7,246 nt of DNA, from NCBI GenBank assembly GCA_023145125.1, contig JAGLEK010000109.1:1-7246 (forward strand), written 5' to 3'. Below are positions 5,391 to 7,246 of this stretch, piece after piece. The position numbers and the translations under genes are program-made. Within the stretch, counting starts at the first letter, position 1; every line of letters begins with the position of its first letter. Under the pieces are notes generated by a model. The model worked only from the letters and a program-made list of their open reading frames with translations, made no database searches and was not told where the DNA came from. The DNA is from Bacteroidales bacterium (GTDB lineage: Bacteria > Bacteroidota > Bacteroidia > Bacteroidales > B18-G4).

Positions 5391-7246
5391 ATGATCAATA
5401 ATATTATTGATTTTTCACTGAAGAACAGGCTCATCATCGGGCTTTTAACCCTGGCGATGATTGTCTGGGGTGTATACAATTTTACCATTTTACCAATAGA
5501 TGCCGTCCCTGATATTACTGATAACCAGGTTCAGGTGATCACAGTGTCTCCAACGCTGGCCCCCCAGGAAGTAGAGCAATTCATCACTTTTCCTGTTGAG
5601 GTGGCCATGGCCAACATACAGGATGTTAAAGAGATCCGCTCTATATCCCGTTTTGGATTATCGGTGGTCACAATTGTGTTCAAAGACCGGCTGGATCCCT
5701 ACCTGGCAAGACAACTGGTAAGTGAACAGATCACGATGGCCCAGGGCGACATTCCGGATGGTTATGGCAAGCCTGAAATGATGCCGATCACCACAGGATT
5801 GGGTGAGATCTACCAATACGTGCTTGAGCCGGAACCTGGATATGAGCACTTATATGACCCTATGAAGATACGCACGATCCAGGATTGGATCGTTAAACGG
5901 CAGTTATCCGGAATTCCCGGGATTGTTGAGATCAGCAGCTTTGGCGGTTTTCTGAAACAATACGAAGTAACCATCAAGCCAAGAACACTTGTTGGAATGG
6001 ACCTCAGCATTACAGAAATATTTGATGCCCTTGAAAAAAACAATCAGAATTCAGGCGGCAGCTATATTGAAAAAGGGCCCGACGTTTATTATATCAGGAC
6101 CGAAGGGCTGGTTGAGGATCTCGATGATATTAAAAATATTGTAATCAAGAACATTGAGGACATACCTATACTGATAGGTGATGTTGCCGAAGTTACTATC
6201 GGAGCTCCCCCTCGCTTCGGCGCCATGACTAAAGACGGCAAAGGTGAAGCTGTTGGTGGGATAACTCTCATGCTCAAGGGAGCTAACACCTCACAGGTGA
6301 TAGAAGCAGTGAAGGAAAGAGTGGAAATTGTACAGAAAACCCTGCCTGAAGGACTCCGGATCCATCCTTACCTTGACCGGTCAAAATTGATCTCCAAAAC
6401 AATAAAAACAGTACGCAACAACCTTATTGAAGGAGGTTTGATCGTTATTTTCATACTTATCCTCCTTTTAGGTAATTACCGCGCCGGCCTGATCGTAGCC
6501 TCTGTCATTCCCCTGTCAATGCTTTTTGCCTTTTCTCTTATGAATCTTTTCGGCGTTTCTGCCAACCTTATGAGCTTAGGAGCTATTGATTTTGGCTTGA
6601 TCGTCGATGGCTCCGTGATCGTAGTGGAAGGGATCATATACCAGATTCACCGAAGCGGGATCAAAGGACGTATGTCGCGACATGAACTTGACAGAAATAT
6701 TATTCTGGCCGGGGCCAGGGTTAGTAAATCAGCTGTTTTCGGTGTTATCATTATCCTGATCGTTTATCTGCCGATACTGGCTTTCACAGGTATCGAGGGC
6801 AAGATGTTCAAGCCAATGGCACAGACTGTTAGTTTCGCGCTTCTGGGAGCACTTATCCTTTCCCTGACTTACGTTCCTGTGATGGCATCACTTTTACTTG
6901 GAAATGAAAGATCACTCAAAACCAACTTCGCCGACAGGATCGTTGGATTTCTGGAAAAATCACATAAACCGGTATTGAAATTTGCTCTCAGGAACAGAGT
7001 TTTATTTAGCTTTTTAGTCCTTGTAATATTGCTTATCAGTATATGGAAATTTACCCGCATGGGAGGTGAATTCATCCCCACACTAGAAGAAGGCGACCTT
7101 GCTGTGCAGATGACATTGCAACCCGGTTCTTCACTCAGCCAGAGCATTGCTTCAAGCACTCAGACTGAAAAGATCCTTCTTGAGAATTTCCCTGAAGTTA
7201 TCGAAGTGGTTTCAAAGATCGGGACGGCAGAAGTTCCTACAGATCC
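5391..7246 (+). CDS. czcA: CzcA-type heavy-metal efflux RND transporter, 5' part (cut by window end)
   Basis: The frame is open from the ATG at 5391 to the end of the window: 618 codons of a protein usually about 1,040 residues long. CzcA-type pumps are inner-membrane RND proton antiporters that, with a CzcB-type adaptor and a TolC-like channel, export divalent cations such as Zn, Co, Cd or Ni. Visible are the first helix (about 12-30), ISRFGLSVVTIVFKD in the first porter region, and TIQDWIVKRQLSGIPG. Helices 2-4 lie at about 348-413 and helices 5-7 near 448-466, 483-503 and 537-555. GGEFIPTLEEGDLAVQ and KIGTAEVPTDP follow near the cut. Helix 4 reads DFGLIVDGSVIVVEG, with Asp400, Asp406 and Glu413 equivalent to the proton-path residues Asp402, Asp408 and Glu415 of Cupriavidus CzcA. 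This excludes the CusA (Cu/Ag) class by motif. AAAGGA lies only 1 base before the ATG, too close for a normal ribosome site. Adaptor and outer-membrane genes are not upstream and may follow. Confidence 0.95.
   Translation, partial: MINNIIDFSLKNRLIIGLLTLAMIVWGVYNFTILPIDAVPDITDNQVQVITVSPTLAPQEVEQFITFPVEVAMANIQDVKEIRSISRFGLSVVTIVFKDRLDPYLARQLVSEQITMAQGDIPDGYGKPEMMPITTGLGEIYQYVLEPEPGYEHLYDPMKIRTIQDWIVKRQLSGIPGIVEISSFGGFLKQYEVTIKPRTLVGMDLSITEIFDALEKNNQNSGGSYIEKGPDVYYIRTEGLVEDLDDIKNIVIKNIEDIPILIGDVAEVTIGAPPRFGAMTKDGKGEAVGGITLMLKGANTSQVIEAVKERVEIVQKTLPEGLRIHPYLDRSKLISKTIKTVRNNLIEGGLIVIFILILLLGNYRAGLIVASVIPLSMLFAFSLMNLFGVSANLMSLGAIDFGLIVDGSVIVVEGIIYQIHRSGIKGRMSRHELDRNIILAGARVSKSAVFGVIIILIVYLPILAFTGIEGKMFKPMAQTVSFALLGALILSLTYVPVMASLLLGNERSLKTNFADRIVGFLEKSHKPVLKFALRNRVLFSFLVLVILLISIWKFTRMGGEFIPTLEEGDLAVQMTLQPGSSLSQSIASSTQTEKILLENFPEVIEVVSKIGTAEVPTD

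Noticed and set aside
5391..7246. Assignment as CusA (copper/silver exporter).
   Set aside because: The helix-4 motif is DFGLIVDGSVIVVEG, which is the divalent-cation CzcA type, not the copper/silver type.
1..7246. CRISPR array, tRNA, rRNA or insertion sequence.
   Set aside because: No spaced direct repeats, cloverleaf sequence, rRNA segment, transposase frame or terminal inverted repeats were seen on reading both strands.

Overview
The window looks like part of a chromosome from an anaerobic or facultative member of the Bacteroidota. Three things suggest this. Two spacers carry the TAnnTTTG-type -7 promoter element of that phylum. Most starts lack a Shine-Dalgarno sequence and sit in A/T-rich leaders. 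The ResB/CcsA pair and the CzcA protein resemble Bacteroidota versions from memory; no search was run. All genes are on the + strand and nothing suggests a mobile element. No gene-free stretch exceeds about 140 bases.

Region 1 (1-4432) is a respiratory and cytochrome-maturation block. It begins with the last 29 codons of an unidentified gene. Next comes a ten-helix NrfD-family quinol-interacting membrane subunit (94-1413). It is followed by an unrecognised, strongly acidic, exported and C-terminally membrane-anchored protein built from two similar beta-rich halves (1425-2312). After a 66-base spacer with two inverted repeats and a promoter-like element come resB (2379-3638) and ccsA (3635-4432). 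These two overlap by 4 bases and form the System II cytochrome c synthase. A heme-attachment machine beside a quinol-oxidoreductase subunit suggests that multiheme c-type cytochromes are encoded just upstream, outside the window. Electrons would then pass between the menaquinone pool and periplasmic cytochromes.

Region 2 (4433-4570) is a repeat-rich spacer. It holds three tandem heptamers, a 7-bp inverted repeat, four GTAC-centred words and a good Bacteroidota-type promoter.

Region 3 (4571-7246) appears metal-related. It starts with a lipoprotein carrying a DUF2202 ferritin-like domain and a possible surface-export signal. A 64-base spacer with an 11-bp hairpin follows. Then comes the first 618 codons of a CzcA-type heavy-metal RND efflux pump, cut by the window end. 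The two genes may form one metal-responsive unit, but that is inference.

No clearly new multi-gene system is demonstrable. The least explained items are the acidic anchored protein between nrfD and resB, the DUF2202-czcA pairing, and the structured spacers.
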